Shown here: positions 11,593 through 21,208 of the stretch, piece after piece | Layout of the letters: every line of letters starts with the position of its first letter | Numbering within the stretch: position 1 is the stretch's first letter | Origin: Phycisphaerales bacterium | GTDB lineage: Bacteria > Planctomycetota > Phycisphaerae > Phycisphaerales > SM1A02 | Assembly (NCBI GenBank): GCA_029260575.1 | Contig: JAJDDB010000012.1 | Coordinates: 1 to 64,000 of the forward strand | DNA: 64,000 nt | Direction: 5' to 3' | Notes under the pieces: model-generated | What the model saw: only the letters and a program-made list of their open reading frames with translations | Database searches by the model: none | Told to the model about the DNA's origin: nothing | Position numbers and translations under genes: made by a program

Positions 11593-13001
11593 ACAAAGTA
11601 CTTGACTGGGTGAAGTCGAACGTCGTCATCGTTGTCCTTGTCGTAGTGATGATCGCAGTTCTTGTTACGCTGCCGATGTACGCCAAGGGACAGAATGCAA
11701 AAGTGCGCGAGCAGGTTGAAAGCCGCGTTCAGAAAGCCAGCGAATTAAAGAAGCTCGACGAGACTGCGTTCGAAGATCCCGTTACCGGCGAACAGAGCAA
11801 GATTGCCGTCAACGAGGCGTTGCTGCGTCAATACGAGGCAGTCATCGATAGCAAACGTCGCGATGGCGAGCAGGTTCTCGAGCAGGCTCTGGCGTTCAAC
11901 CGTGACGGTCATGAAATCATCGAACCCGCCAATTGGTCCCAGAGCATGGGGCCGTGGCTGTTCCCGAAACCTTCAGAAGAGCTTAAGGAGATCCGCCCGA
12001 GCCAGTTCCACGATCTTCTCGTGCAGCGATACGATCAGTTGCTTGAGAATATCAACGGTGGTTCGCCGCCTGATCCCGAAGCGTTGGCTGCGGAATTGCA
12101 GGAAAAGGATGGGCAGTTCCGCCTGCATTCATTGTCAAAAACTGCTGAAGAGATGCTTGATGCAGAGGACAAGCAGAAACTCACCGAGCACTTGCAGGCA
12201 TATCGTCTGCAGCGTTACGAAGAGACTGCCAGTTCGGTCAACATCTACGCTGAACTTGAAGCCTTGAATGTTCCTGTGTGGCAGCCTTCGTACATGCCCA
12301 GCCTTGCGGAATTGTTCCAATGGCAATGGGACTTCTGGCTCATCTCCGATGTGCTGTATGCGCTGTCGGATGCAAACGCCGGATCATCGTCGGTGCTTCT
12401 AGCGCCGGTGAAGCGACTGCTTGTCATCCAACCAACAGACGCGCCGGCTGTATCTGTCGGCGGCAGTGACGGCTCCGGCGGCGGCGGCGGCATGGCATCC
12501 GGCGGCGGCATGGCTGGCGGCTCCACCAAAGGTCGACGCCCCATTCCCGGAGCAAGTGGACCCACTGCTGGTAACAACAATTCCGGCGGCCAGATGAACA
12601 GCGCTGGCGGGCAAGCTAAAGCCATCAATCCCAACCAGCCGGTTCCGACCAACTTCAGCGTGTCGTTCACCGGTCGGCAGACCAACCACCTGTACGACGT
12701 GCGCTATGTGCAGCTCAGCGTCATCGCAGACACCGAACGCCTGCCCATGATCGTCGATGCACTTGCAGCGCGAAATTTCATTACCGTGCTCGACATGTCG
12801 ATCAGCCCGATCGATCCGTTCGAACATGTGCGCAATGGGTTCATGTACGGCGACGGAACGCTCTGCCAGGCAAACTTCGTACTCGAAACTGTCTGGCTTC
12901 GACAATGGACCAGCGAAAAGATGCCTGATGAAATGCGCTCCGCACTCGGCATCCCTGCGCCGCCCGCCACTCCGCAACCAAACATGAACCCGCAAGGCTG
13001 A
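11589..13001 (+). CDS. Single-pass membrane protein of the pilM operon, unknown function
   Basis: The 470 residues start at an ATG that overlaps the upstream stop (ATGA), with GAGGT six bases before. One N-terminal membrane helix (VVIVVLVVVMIAVLVTLPMY) precedes a charged, probably coiled region (AKVREQVESRVQKASEL). Residues about 297-340 are Gly-rich with GGGGGMASGGGMAGGSTKGR. A compact domain with a VSFTGRQTNHLYDVRYVQLS segment lies after it. Position and topology match PilN/PilO-type inner-membrane proteins of pilus or type II secretion platforms, but I see no diagnostic motif. The Gly-rich motif is shared with both neighbouring proteins. The role as a platform subunit is inference. Confidence 0.8.
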   Translation: MNKVLDWVKSNVVIVVLVVVMIAVLVTLPMYAKGQNAKVREQVESRVQKASELKKLDETAFEDPVTGEQSKIAVNEALLRQYEAVIDSKRRDGEQVLEQALAFNRDGHEIIEPANWSQSMGPWLFPKPSEELKEIRPSQFHDLLVQRYDQLLENINGGSPPDPEALAAELQEKDGQFRLHSLSKTAEEMLDAEDKQKLTEHLQAYRLQRYEETASSVNIYAELEALNVPVWQPSYMPSLAELFQWQWDFWLISDVLYALSDANAGSSSVLLAPVKRLLVIQPTDAPAVSVGGSDGSGGGGGMASGGGMAGGSTKGRRPIPGASGPTAGNNNSGGQMNSAGGQAKAINPNQPVPTNFSVSFTGRQTNHLYDVRYVQLSVIADTERLPMIVDALAARNFITVLDMSISPIDPFEHVRNGFMYGDGTLCQANFVLETVWLRQWTSEKMPDEMRSALGIPAPPATPQPNMNPQG

Positions 13002-13042
13002 ACACGTACGCGCCTGACACTACCACAGAGGAATGACGTGCT

Positions 13043-14959
13043 ATGAAGATGAAAGGCATACCAATCTGGGAGCAATACCTGGAGTTTATTGTTCTGGGTG
13101 TTGCGGTGATCGTGTTTGCCACGCTTGTTGCGATGCAGTTCATCGGCAACCCGAATGCGGTTGAAGATCGTACGATCGGTCTCATCGGCCCGGGTGACGT
13201 CGATGCGCTTCTCCAGAAGGAAGCGGATCGACTGCGACCGATTTTCGAGAACAATGCCCCGCCGCAAAGAGTGCTTGAGCAACCCGAACCCGTGCTCCCG
13301 GAATTTGAACGCCGACTCGTTGCAGCGGTCAGCCCAAGCGATACGCTCACGATCCCGCAGTTCCCCACTGCCGTCGGCACCATCGGCACGGTCGTCGTGA
13401 CTGATGTCGCCTTTGTCGATCCACAGATCGCGTCGCCATATGACGTGATCGCACAGCAGTACTTTGATGCTCTGCCGAATGACGTCGTCGACATGCACGA
13501 TGGGCTGAAGCAGCTTCTCGCGCAACAGCCGTACGACGTGTCGTGGATCACCACTGCAGCATCGTTTGACGTCTCACAAGCGCTCGATGAATTCCGCAAC
13601 GGCGGGATCGATGGCGTGCCCGCGCCTGTGCCCACATCATGGTTCGACGGGCGAATCACAATTGTCGATGTCATCATCGAACGCGAAGAGAAGATCAACG
13701 GCGGGTGGACCGACACGCAAGTCGTCTCAACACTTCCCGGCCAATTTACACTGCGTCCGCAACTGCACGAGACTGATCTTGGCCCGGCAGATCGTGATGA
13801 CATGCAGCAACAACTTGCAGTCGCCGGCCTCATGGCTGAAATCATGCAGCCGGAGTTCTACGACACGCGCAATGCCTCATGGTTCCCCCCGACCCAGCCG
13901 CAGGTGCAGGAACTGACGCCGGACATGACTGATGATCAGCGGCAGATTTTGCAGACGCAAAGCGATCTGAACCGCTTGCGCAATGAACTTGCTCGTGTCG
14001 AACAGCTTCTGGCAGATGCCGGCGGCGAACTGTACGCAGATGATGACAATCGACCGCGCGGCGGCGGCACGAGCGGCGCGGGCGGCGGCAGCGCGGGCGG
14101 CGGCGGACAGCGCGCACCCGGCGGCGGCATGGCAGGCGGCTCGCAGAAAGGCCGACGCAACCCCGGCGGTGAAGCTGCACAGGACCGCAACGATTCTCGC
14201 AGACGCACGCTGACACAGAAACGTGATCGCCTTGCCGATGACGCGAGTCAACTCGAACAACGGCTGACCAATCTCGGTGCGGACGCAGCAGCAATCGAAG
14301 ATGTGCAGGCAGACTTTGATCCGTTCAGCCAGGACACCGTGCGCATCTGGGCACATGATCTGGATGTCAAGCCCGGCGCAACGTATCGCTACCGCTTCAC
14401 TGTGCACGTTCTGAATCCGTACTTCAAACGTGATGTGCATCTGCTCGAAGATCAGAAGCACCTTGCCATTTCCATCGTCATTGCCTCGCAGGCAAGTGAC
14501 TGGTCCAAGCCGATCGTTGCCAAGCCTCCGCTGGAAACGTTTGTGGTGAACGCAAACGCTCCGACAAGTAACGGCGGGCAGGGCAAACTTCGCCTCGGTC
14601 AGACGTCCGTTGAAGTCTTCCGATTTTATGACGGGCGGTGGTGGAAGGAACGCTACACCGTCGAGCCGGGCGAGCGCATCGGTGACCGCACGCTGGTGCG
14701 CAATACCGGCGAAGCAGGTGACGTCACGATCGATTTCGGCACCGACTGGTACGTCTTGGACATCGTTTCCGATCTGAGTGCTGATCCTGCAACAGATCGC
14801 GGGCGGGCCGCTTCGGTCCTCATGCAAAGCATCAGTTATCCCGACGTGCTGACATGGCGTCATCCGAACACGGATATTGATGCAATCCGCAGACGTGAAC
14901 TTGAAGAACGCGTGCGGCTGGCTGAACTTGGCGAAGGCGCGCAGGTGTCAGCGCAGTAA
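13043..14959 (+). CDS. Single-pass membrane protein of the pilM operon with coiled coil and Gly-rich linker
   Basis: The 638 residues start 41 bases after the preceding gene, with GAGGA upstream. An N-terminal membrane helix (YLEFIVLGVAVIVFATLVAM) leads into a large extracytoplasmic region. At about 300-330 there is a short coiled coil (LQTQSDLNRLRNELARVEQL), then a Gly-rich linker at about 345-377 with APGGGMAGGSQKGRRNPGG, a second coiled segment, and a beta-rich C-terminal domain that includes VRIWAHDLDVKPGATYRYRF. I do not recognise the family. It is the last gene of the operon, followed by a strong terminator at 14995. The shared Gly-rich motif suggests that the three proteins interact or diverged by local duplication. 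Confidence 0.8.
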   Translation: MKMKGIPIWEQYLEFIVLGVAVIVFATLVAMQFIGNPNAVEDRTIGLIGPGDVDALLQKEADRLRPIFENNAPPQRVLEQPEPVLPEFERRLVAAVSPSDTLTIPQFPTAVGTIGTVVVTDVAFVDPQIASPYDVIAQQYFDALPNDVVDMHDGLKQLLAQQPYDVSWITTAASFDVSQALDEFRNGGIDGVPAPVPTSWFDGRITIVDVIIEREEKINGGWTDTQVVSTLPGQFTLRPQLHETDLGPADRDDMQQQLAVAGLMAEIMQPEFYDTRNASWFPPTQPQVQELTPDMTDDQRQILQTQSDLNRLRNELARVEQLLADAGGELYADDDNRPRGGGTSGAGGGSAGGGGQRAPGGGMAGGSQKGRRNPGGEAAQDRNDSRRRTLTQKRDRLADDASQLEQRLTNLGADAAAIEDVQADFDPFSQDTVRIWAHDLDVKPGATYRYRFTVHVLNPYFKRDVHLLEDQKHLAISIVIASQASDWSKPIVAKPPLETFVVNANAPTSNGGQGKLRLGQTSVEVFRFYDGRWWKERYTVEPGERIGDRTLVRNTGEAGDVTIDFGTDWYVLDIVSDLSADPATDRGRAASVLMQSISYPDVLTWRHPNTDIDAIRRRELEERVRLAELGEGAQVSAQ

Positions 14960-14994
14960 GAACTGTTCGCCAGCAAATTTGAATGGACAGCGAT

Positions 14995-15022
14995 CCCCCG
15001 GATAGGAATCCGGGGGGTTTTT
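14995..15022 (+). terminator. Rho-independent terminator of the pilM-like operon
   Basis: A perfect 9-bp stem, CCCCCGGAT and ATCCGGGGG, with an AGGA loop is followed by GTTTTT. It lies 36 bases after the stop of the third operon gene. The T-run is on the plus strand only, so it terminates the pil operon and not the convergent glyQS. Confidence 0.92.
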
Positions 15023-15042
15023 GTTGTACTGCTGGCGCTTTC

Positions 15043-16704
15043 TTACACGCCGTCGATGCGATCAGCGAGATACTGCTCGACCTGGCTGATGTTGATGCGC
15101 TGCTGGCCGGCGGTGTCGCGATCGCGCACCGTAACGGTGTCATCGGCCAGCGAGTCGCTGTCGATAGTAAAACAGTACGGCGTGCCGGCTTCGTCCATCC
15201 GAGCGTAGCGCTTGCCGATGTTCTGCTTGACGTCCATCTGCACCGCCCAGCGCTTGCGCAATTGCCGATACAGCTCTTCAGCTTTTTCGGGCATTCCATC
15301 CTTATTCACAAGCGGGAAGATCGCAGCTTTGATCGGCGCCATTGACGGGTCGAACTTCATGAACACCTTGCTGGGCCGTGAATCATCAGGCGTGTACGCC
15401 TCGCACAGCAGCACCAGCATCCCGCGGGTCAGTCCCGCTGCGGGTTCAATGACATGCGGCATGTAGCGGAACTTGTCTTCCGGTTCGCCGGCTTCCTTGC
15501 GCTGCTGATCGAAATATTCCAGCTTCAGCCGGGCGTGTTCCTGATGTTTGCTCAGATCGTAATCGCCGCGGTGGGCGATACCCTCGAGTTCGCCGTAGCC
15601 CGGCGCGGTGAAGGGGTATTGATATTCGATATCCGCGCACGCAGTTGAATAGTGCGCGAGTTCATCGCAATCATGTTCTCTGCGGATGAGGTTTGCCGGG
15701 TTGACGCCGACGCTGACCCACCAGTCGTGGCGCTGCTGCACCCAGAATTCGTACCACTGCTTGGCTTCATCGGGATGGCAGAACCACTCCATTTCCATCT
15801 GCTCAAACTCACGGCTACGGAAGATGTAGTTGCGCGGCGTGACTTCGTTGCGGAAGGATTTACCGACCTGCGCGATGCCGAATGGCATCTTCACGCGCAT
15901 GGTGTCGAGGACGTTCTTGTAGTTGGTGAAGATGCCCTGCGCAGTTTCCGGGCGGAGATATACTTTGCTGTCTTCAGTCTGCGTTAAACCCGCATACGAC
16001 TCGAACATGAGTTTGAAAGGCTGTGCATCTCCAAGTTCGCCACCGCACAGCGGACACGGTTCCTGTAAACCTGTTGCATGTAATTGCTCTGTCGCAAGGT
16101 AACGGACCAGTTCTTGTACATCCGGCGGCGCATCAGGCTGACCATTGATTCGTTGTGCGAACCAACTCATTGTGACTTCGGGATTTCGTACCAATGCGAG
16201 ATTCGGCGCGTATTTCTTACCTTTTCGCTTCGCCCATTCCATGAGTCGAAGCGTGTCAATTTCGCCGGTATGTGGCGTGAACTGCTGCAACAGATCGTCG
16301 AACCACTTTGAATTTGTTGCCAGGATCTCCCAAAGCTGGTCTTCACGCACGAAATGCCCACACTTCTGACACTTGCGCATCGGGTCAGCAAAGCCCGCGA
16401 GGTGACCACTTGCTTCCCACACTTTCGGGTTCTGAATGATGGCGCTGTCCAGGCCGACGATGTCCAGCGGGCGTCCATCGGGTCCGTCCGGCGGGCACGT
16501 CACCATGTCGCGCCACCAGCGATCGCGGAGGTTGTTCTTCAGTTCGATGCCCAGCGGGCCGTAATCCCAGAAGCCGTTGATACCGCCGTAGATTTCACTG
16601 GCGGGAAAGACAAAGCCGCGGCGCTTGCACAGCGCGACGATGTCATCCATGGATTTGTCAGCTGGTGTGATCACGGGCGCGGCCTGCGTTGGGGTTTGGG
16701 TCAT
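15043..16704 (-). CDS. glyQS: Glycyl-tRNA synthetase, dimeric (alpha2) type
   Basis: The 553 residues cover a complete class II glycyl-tRNA synthetase of the single-chain type. It begins with DDIVALCKRRGFVFPASEIYGG, then FWDYGPLGIELKNNL. Class II motif 2 is seen in AQVGKSFRNEVTPRN followed by FRSREFEQMEMEWF. The anticodon-binding domain is C-terminal (VNKDGMPEKAEELYRQLRKR). The CxxC pairs near residues 135 and 217 (CQKCGHF and CPLCGG) form the usual zinc-binding insertion. The enzyme charges tRNA-Gly in the cytoplasm. It lies about 100 bases downstream of pdxA on the same strand. No glycine riboswitch or T-box was seen upstream. Confidence 0.96.
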   Translation of the reverse strand: MTQTPTQAAPVITPADKSMDDIVALCKRRGFVFPASEIYGGINGFWDYGPLGIELKNNLRDRWWRDMVTCPPDGPDGRPLDIVGLDSAIIQNPKVWEASGHLAGFADPMRKCQKCGHFVREDQLWEILATNSKWFDDLLQQFTPHTGEIDTLRLMEWAKRKGKKYAPNLALVRNPEVTMSWFAQRINGQPDAPPDVQELVRYLATEQLHATGLQEPCPLCGGELGDAQPFKLMFESYAGLTQTEDSKVYLRPETAQGIFTNYKNVLDTMRVKMPFGIAQVGKSFRNEVTPRNYIFRSREFEQMEMEWFCHPDEAKQWYEFWVQQRHDWWVSVGVNPANLIRREHDCDELAHYSTACADIEYQYPFTAPGYGELEGIAHRGDYDLSKHQEHARLKLEYFDQQRKEAGEPEDKFRYMPHVIEPAAGLTRGMLVLLCEAYTPDDSRPSKVFMKFDPSMAPIKAAIFPLVNKDGMPEKAEELYRQLRKRWAVQMDVKQNIGKRYARMDEAGTPYCFTIDSDSLADDTVTVRDRDTAGQQRINISQVEQYLADRIDGV

Positions 16705-16807
16705 GGCGATGATCGTATCGGCCGCATCGAGCGGGGCAAATCAGCATGAACGCAATATTCACCGCCGAGACGCGGAAGACGCAGTATTCTTCATTGAATG
16801 TGATGAA

Positions 16808-17887
16808 TCAGGCTGCGGATTCGCTGGTGTTCTTCGCAGCGGGTGCCTGTGCTGCAATTGCCTGCTCAGCGAGCTGCACTGCCAGTTCGATCGCAGCTTT
16901 CATCGACCCTGCGCTGGCCTGAGCCCGGCCGGCGATGTCGAACGCTGTGCCGTGGTCTGGGCTTGTGCGAATGATGGGCAGGCCGAGCGTCCAGTTGACT
17001 GCTTTTTCCCACGCAAGCAGTTTGACGGGAATCAAACCCTGATCGTGATACATCGCGACAACGAGATCAAACTCCCCCGCTGCTGCGCGATTGAAAACGG
17101 TGTCGGCGGGCAGCGGACCAATCGCGTTGATGCCTGCGGTGCGGGCCATTTCGATTGCCGGCTCAATGACGCGCTGTTCTTCAGAGCCGAACAGACCGCC
17201 TTCACCCGCATGTGGATTCAAACCAGCCACTGCAATGCGCGGTGCTTCGATGCCAAGCATATGACAAGCACTTGCGCCGAGATCGATCGGATCGAACACG
17301 CGCCCGATGTTGAGCACATCGCGCACGTGCATGAGCGGAATGTGTGCAGTGGCGAGAGCGACATTGAGCTGCGGGCTGGCGAAAGCCATGACGACGCGTT
17401 TGGCTTTGCAGCGGTGCGCGAGCAATTCGGTGTGCCCCGGCCAGCGATAGCCGGCAAGCCGCCAGGATTCCTTGCTGATCGGAGCGGTGACGACGGCGTC
17501 AAGATGTCGCTGGTGATCCATAGGATGCAGCGCATCAGTAATGGCGTCTTCGACGAACGTTTTTGATGCAAGCCCGCCGATCTTGCTGGGCTCGCGAGCG
17601 CCACGAAGTGCGCCATCGAACTCATCGTAATCCAGCACGACAACGGGTTCGCTGATACTGCGCTGGGCGCGATCCGAATCATGCTGGACGCGAAACCAGA
17701 ACGGGGCTGCTTCGATCTGATCGGCAGCGTACGTCAGCAGTTCATTGAGGCCGTAGACCACAAACCGGGCCCGGCTGCGCAAGGCAGGATCGGTCAACGC
17801 GCGCACGACGACTTCGGGGCCGATCCCGGCGGGATCTCCCATTGAAATGCCAATGGTCGGCTTGGGGTTGCGCGGCGGTTTTGCCAT
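16808..17887 (-). CDS. pdxA: 4-hydroxythreonine-4-phosphate dehydrogenase PdxA
   Basis: About 359 residues of the PdxA family. The start reads PTIGISMGDPAGIGPEVVV, the family signature. Metal-binding histidines sit in WPGHTELLAH and AMYHDQGLIPVK, and DHGTAFDIAGR is the conserved C-terminal segment. PdxA oxidises 4-phosphohydroxy-L-threonine with NAD in DXP-dependent pyridoxal phosphate synthesis, using a divalent metal. The frame extends to 17986, but the ATG at 17887 gives the expected N-terminus MAKPPRNPKPTIG. It is preceded on the same strand by an alpha/beta hydrolase gene. No other pyridoxine gene is in the window. Confidence 0.94.
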   Translation of the reverse strand: MAKPPRNPKPTIGISMGDPAGIGPEVVVRALTDPALRSRARFVVYGLNELLTYAADQIEAAPFWFRVQHDSDRAQRSISEPVVVLDYDEFDGALRGAREPSKIGGLASKTFVEDAITDALHPMDHQRHLDAVVTAPISKESWRLAGYRWPGHTELLAHRCKAKRVVMAFASPQLNVALATAHIPLMHVRDVLNIGRVFDPIDLGASACHMLGIEAPRIAVAGLNPHAGEGGLFGSEEQRVIEPAIEMARTAGINAIGPLPADTVFNRAAAGEFDLVVAMYHDQGLIPVKLLAWEKAVNWTLGLPIIRTSPDHGTAFDIAGRAQASAGSMKAAIELAVQLAEQAIAAQAPAAKNTSESAA

Positions 17888-17963
17888 GACATCTATCGTA
17901 GTCGCGCGGGGCGGTGAAAACGAGAACGCAATCTTCGTGCCGAAGTTGAAAATGATCTTTTTT

Positions 17964-18821
17964 TCAAGTGCATATTCGCACAGCAAAGTCGGTGAGATGC
18001 TTCAAGAGCTGCTGGAGTTGCGGGCTCGACGCAGTTTCTTCTGCAAGTGGATTCGGCGTATTGAAGACATGATCAGCTTCTGGAATTTTCACAACCCTGC
18101 CGTTGGCTCCGGAGGCGCGCAGCAGGATATCGGCATCACCATGTGGGACAGTCGGATCGGCTTCGCCGTGAATAAAGAGCATCGGGCAGGCGATGCGGCT
18201 GAAGAGTGCCTGCAGATCGTGCGCATCGGGGTCATCGAGTTGTTCGGTCAGCCAAGTTCTGGCGACGCGCAGATCCTGATTGGTGCGCGAAGAAGGCGAC
18301 AGGACGAACCCTGCGTCGAGCAATTCGCGTTGTTGTTCGTCAGTGAGGTTGTTGCACACGGCAGGTGATGCGGCAGTGACGATGCCGGCAGGTTGTGAGA
18401 ATTGTGGATCGTCAGCGTGTCGGCCGGCGGTGAGCAATGCCGACACTCCGCCGCGCGAATGGCCGAACATGATGAACGGCACACTTGCGCCGTTGAGTAT
18501 TCCGGCTGACAGCGCATGAATCACCGCGTGAAAATCGTGAACCTGCGTGTTCCACGTGTCAAGCTCGAACAACTCCGGCCGTTCAAACGTGTCAATGTTG
18601 TTGGTCATCCCGCTGTGACTGAAATTGAAGCGATGTGCGATGAAGCCTGCATCGGCAAGAGTCCGCGCGATGCGGGGAAACATGCCGTAGTCCTTGTAGC
18701 CTTTGAAACCGTGAGCGATGAGCACAACGCCGATGGGGTCGCCGCCGGGCTCGTGGCAATTACCCAGAATCGGATGGTTCTCGAAGCCGGGAATGGACCA
18801 TTCGGTTTCAGTTGCTGTCAT
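17964..18821 (-). CDS. Alpha/beta hydrolase (serine aminopeptidase S33-like)
   Basis: The 285 residues show an alpha/beta hydrolase fold: VVLIAHGFKGYKDYGMFP gives the oxyanion-hole HG, and FGHSRGGVSALLT is the nucleophile elbow GxSxG. FIHGEADPTVPHGDADIL gives the acid Asp and EADHVFNTPN the catalytic His. The triad looks complete. Relatives act on esters, amides or lipids, and the substrate cannot be told from sequence. The gene starts 12 bases after the isocitrate dehydrogenase family gene, so the two are probably cotranscribed, with pdxA and glyQS downstream. Confidence 0.88.
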   Translation of the reverse strand: MTATETEWSIPGFENHPILGNCHEPGGDPIGVVLIAHGFKGYKDYGMFPRIARTLADAGFIAHRFNFSHSGMTNNIDTFERPELFELDTWNTQVHDFHAVIHALSAGILNGASVPFIMFGHSRGGVSALLTAGRHADDPQFSQPAGIVTAASPAVCNNLTDEQQRELLDAGFVLSPSSRTNQDLRVARTWLTEQLDDPDAHDLQALFSRIACPMLFIHGEADPTVPHGDADILLRASGANGRVVKIPEADHVFNTPNPLAEETASSPQLQQLLKHLTDFAVRICT

Positions 18822-18833
18822 ATCGCAGGCAGG

Positions 18834-19859
18834 TTAGCGGAGTTGTTTGATGATTGCGTCGGCGAATTCACGTGTGCCGAGCGAGCCGCCGAGGTCGCGG
18901 GTTTTTTCGCCGTGCGTGAGGCAGTGGTTGTATGCATCTCGGATGCGATCGGCGACGTCGGTGCATTTTGGATCATCGCGCGTTTCCGCAAGATGGCGCA
19001 GCATCATGACGCCGGTCATGAGTAGTGCCAGCGGGTTGGCGAGGTTCTGTCCGGCGATGTCAGGTGCGGTGCCATGCACTGCTTCAAAAACTGCGTGCTG
19101 CTCGCCGAAGTTTGCCCCGGGTGTGACACCCAGCCCGCCGACCAGTCCGGCACACAGGTCGCTGATGACATCGCCATAGAGATTCTCGCAAAGGATGACA
19201 TCGAATTGCGAGGGATCCTGCACGATCGCCATGCATGCAGCATCGATGATTCGCTCTTCGTATTGCAGATCGGAATATGCGCGTTCCCACTCCTCGCGGG
19301 CGCAGCGAATGAACAGCCCGTCGCTGAGCTTCATAATGTTCGCTTTATGGAACACAGTGACTTTCCTGCGACCGCGGCTGCGACAGTATTCAAAACCGAA
19401 AATTGCGATGCGCCTGCAGGCATCTTCGGTCGCCACCTTCAACGATGTGATGACGCCTTCGGTGATGATGTTCTCGATGCCGGAGTACAGGCCTTCGGTG
19501 TTCTCGCGAACAACGATCAGGTCGACATCGTCGTAGCGCGTCTTCACGCCGTCGATGGATCGGATGGGCCGAACCGCGCCGTAGAGATTCAGCTTCTTGC
19601 GAAGTGCGACGTTGATCGAGGAAAATCCGCCGCCGATCGGCGTGGTACACGGGCCTTTAAGCGCAACGCCGTGATCGAGAATGGCCTGGACAGTACTGGC
19701 CGGCAGCAAGTCCGATTCTCCTCGATCCAGCGCAGCCTGGCCGGCGACGCGTTCGAGCCATTGGATTTCAGCACCGGCTGCAGCCAGCACTCGTTTCGTG
19801 GCTTCGGTCACTTCCGGACCGATACCATCACCTGGAATAAGCACGATCGTGTGCGACAT
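18834..19859 (-). CDS. Isocitrate/isopropylmalate dehydrogenase family, probably NAD-dependent isocitrate dehydrogenase
   Basis: The 341 residues begin IVLIPGDGIGPEVTEATK, the start of the beta-decarboxylating dehydrogenase family. DLIVVRENTEGLYSGIE carries substrate-binding residues, and CENLYGDVISDLCAGLVGG carries the metal-binding Asp residues. The nucleotide site contains EAVHGTAPDIAGQNLANP. The ENTEGLYSGIE segment and length fit the IDH3-like NAD enzymes of the TCA cycle better than LeuB. Homoisocitrate dehydrogenase is another possibility. It is first in a minus-strand run with a hydrolase, pdxA and glyQS. The divergent neighbour is an FAD oxidoreductase gene. Confidence 0.9.
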   Translation of the reverse strand: MSHTIVLIPGDGIGPEVTEATKRVLAAAGAEIQWLERVAGQAALDRGESDLLPASTVQAILDHGVALKGPCTTPIGGGFSSINVALRKKLNLYGAVRPIRSIDGVKTRYDDVDLIVVRENTEGLYSGIENIITEGVITSLKVATEDACRRIAIFGFEYCRSRGRRKVTVFHKANIMKLSDGLFIRCAREEWERAYSDLQYEERIIDAACMAIVQDPSQFDVILCENLYGDVISDLCAGLVGGLGVTPGANFGEQHAVFEAVHGTAPDIAGQNLANPLALLMTGVMMLRHLAETRDDPKCTDVADRIRDAYNHCLTHGEKTRDLGGSLGTREFADAIIKQLR

Positions 19860-19966
19860 GTGGACTCATCCTCGCCTCATGGCCGAAAGCTGCGAAAGAT
19901 AACACGTCCCGCCTCGATGCGGGTTTCCACAATCCGGAACCATTGCAGGACGTTCACCAATTGGCC

Positions 19967-21208
19967 ATGCCCGAGACACGGACGGTACCACTGGACCTGG
20001 TCATCTTCGGCGGAGGCGCTGCAGGACTTTGGCTGCTTGATGAAGTTCGCAGGCGTGGCCACTCTGCAGTGCTGCTGGAAGCCCATCAACTGGGCTCAGG
20101 ACAGACGATCGCAAGTCAGGGCATCATCCACGGCGGGCTGAAATACACGCTCAGCGGGCTGCTCACGCCCTCTGCACAGGCCATTGCGGAGATGCCCGTC
20201 ATATGGCGGCGATGCCTCGGCGGTGAAATCGAGCCGAATCTCTCTGCGGTTCGGTTGCGGTCGGAATACTGCTACCTCTGGCGAAGCACTTCGCTGTCGG
20301 GAATGCTCGCCATGGCCGGTGCCCGTGCGGGATTGCGCGTCACGCCGGAAAAAATCAGCCCTGCAGAGCGACCCAAAGCGCTGACCGCGTGTAAGGGAAG
20401 TGTCGCACGACTGAATGAGCAGGTCATTGAGCCAGCCAGTTTTCTGCAGGTCCTTGCCGACCGAAACCGTGATCGGCTTCTGAAAGTCGATCTCGAAAGC
20501 GGGCTGGAATTCGAATTGGACAGCGAAAACAATGTCCAGTTCATTCGGCTGATCAATCCTCAGACGGGCACTCCGGTTGACCTTCAACCAAGACACGTCG
20601 CCCTCTGTGCAGGCGGCGGAAATGAGCAACTCGCTATATCGCTGCGACTTACGACGATTCAAACACAACGAAGGCCGCTGCATATGGTGCTCGTTCGCGG
20701 CACTGTGCCTGAACTGAACGGCCACTGTCTCGATGGCACATCAACTCGTGTCACAATCACAACTTCAACCGATTCATCAGGGCGAAGGGTCTGGCAGGTC
20801 GGCGGGCAGATTTCCGAAGATGGCGTTGACATGACAGCGTCGGACCTGATTCAGCACGCGCAGCGCGAACTGCGAGAGATATTGCCGGGTGTCGACTTTG
20901 CTACGGCACAGTGGTCGACGTACCGCGTGGATCGAGCAGAACCTGCAACATCCAGCGGAATACGTCCGGATGATGCGGTGGTTCATATAAGAGGCAACGT
21001 GTTCGCTGCCTGGCCGACGAAACTCGCGCTCGCGCCGCGCCTTGCAGAACGGGTGCTTGCGGAGTGTGTCGCAGTGCATGACACTGCCCGAGCAGATGAT
21101 GTGTCTGCATATTTCGCTAAGTGGCCGCGACCGGAAGTAGCCCTGCCGCCGTGGGAGTGTCAGCAACAGTGGACAAGCGCAGACTCGGACAATCCGCAAT
21201 CGAATTGA
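19967..21208 (+). CDS. FAD-dependent oxidoreductase (DAO family)
   Basis: About 413 residues. LDLVIFGGGAAGLWLLDEV is a GxGxxG dinucleotide-binding motif, followed by LLEAHQLGSGQTIASQGIIH, typical of glycerol-3-phosphate dehydrogenase and D-amino-acid oxidase relatives. A second FAD-contacting segment is VALCAGGGNEQLAI. The C-terminal YRVDRAEPATSSGIRPDD fits the family cap. The substrate is not clear. The start at MPETRT (19967) puts the Rossmann motif close to the N-terminus. The 3' end overlaps the aldo/keto reductase gene, which suggests translational coupling and a shared pathway. Confidence 0.85.
   Translation: MPETRTVPLDLVIFGGGAAGLWLLDEVRRRGHSAVLLEAHQLGSGQTIASQGIIHGGLKYTLSGLLTPSAQAIAEMPVIWRRCLGGEIEPNLSAVRLRSEYCYLWRSTSLSGMLAMAGARAGLRVTPEKISPAERPKALTACKGSVARLNEQVIEPASFLQVLADRNRDRLLKVDLESGLEFELDSENNVQFIRLINPQTGTPVDLQPRHVALCAGGGNEQLAISLRLTTIQTQRRPLHMVLVRGTVPELNGHCLDGTSTRVTITTSTDSSGRRVWQVGGQISEDGVDMTASDLIQHAQRELREILPGVDFATAQWSTYRVDRAEPATSSGIRPDDAVVHIRGNVFAAWPTKLALAPRLAERVLAECVAVHDTARADDVSAYFAKWPRPEVALPPWECQQQWTSADSDNPQSN

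Noticed and set aside
16741-16807. CACCGCCGAGACGCGGAAGACGC-like stretch between pdxA and glyQS as a repeat element
   Set aside because: It occurs once in the window and forms no stable hairpin with a T-run.
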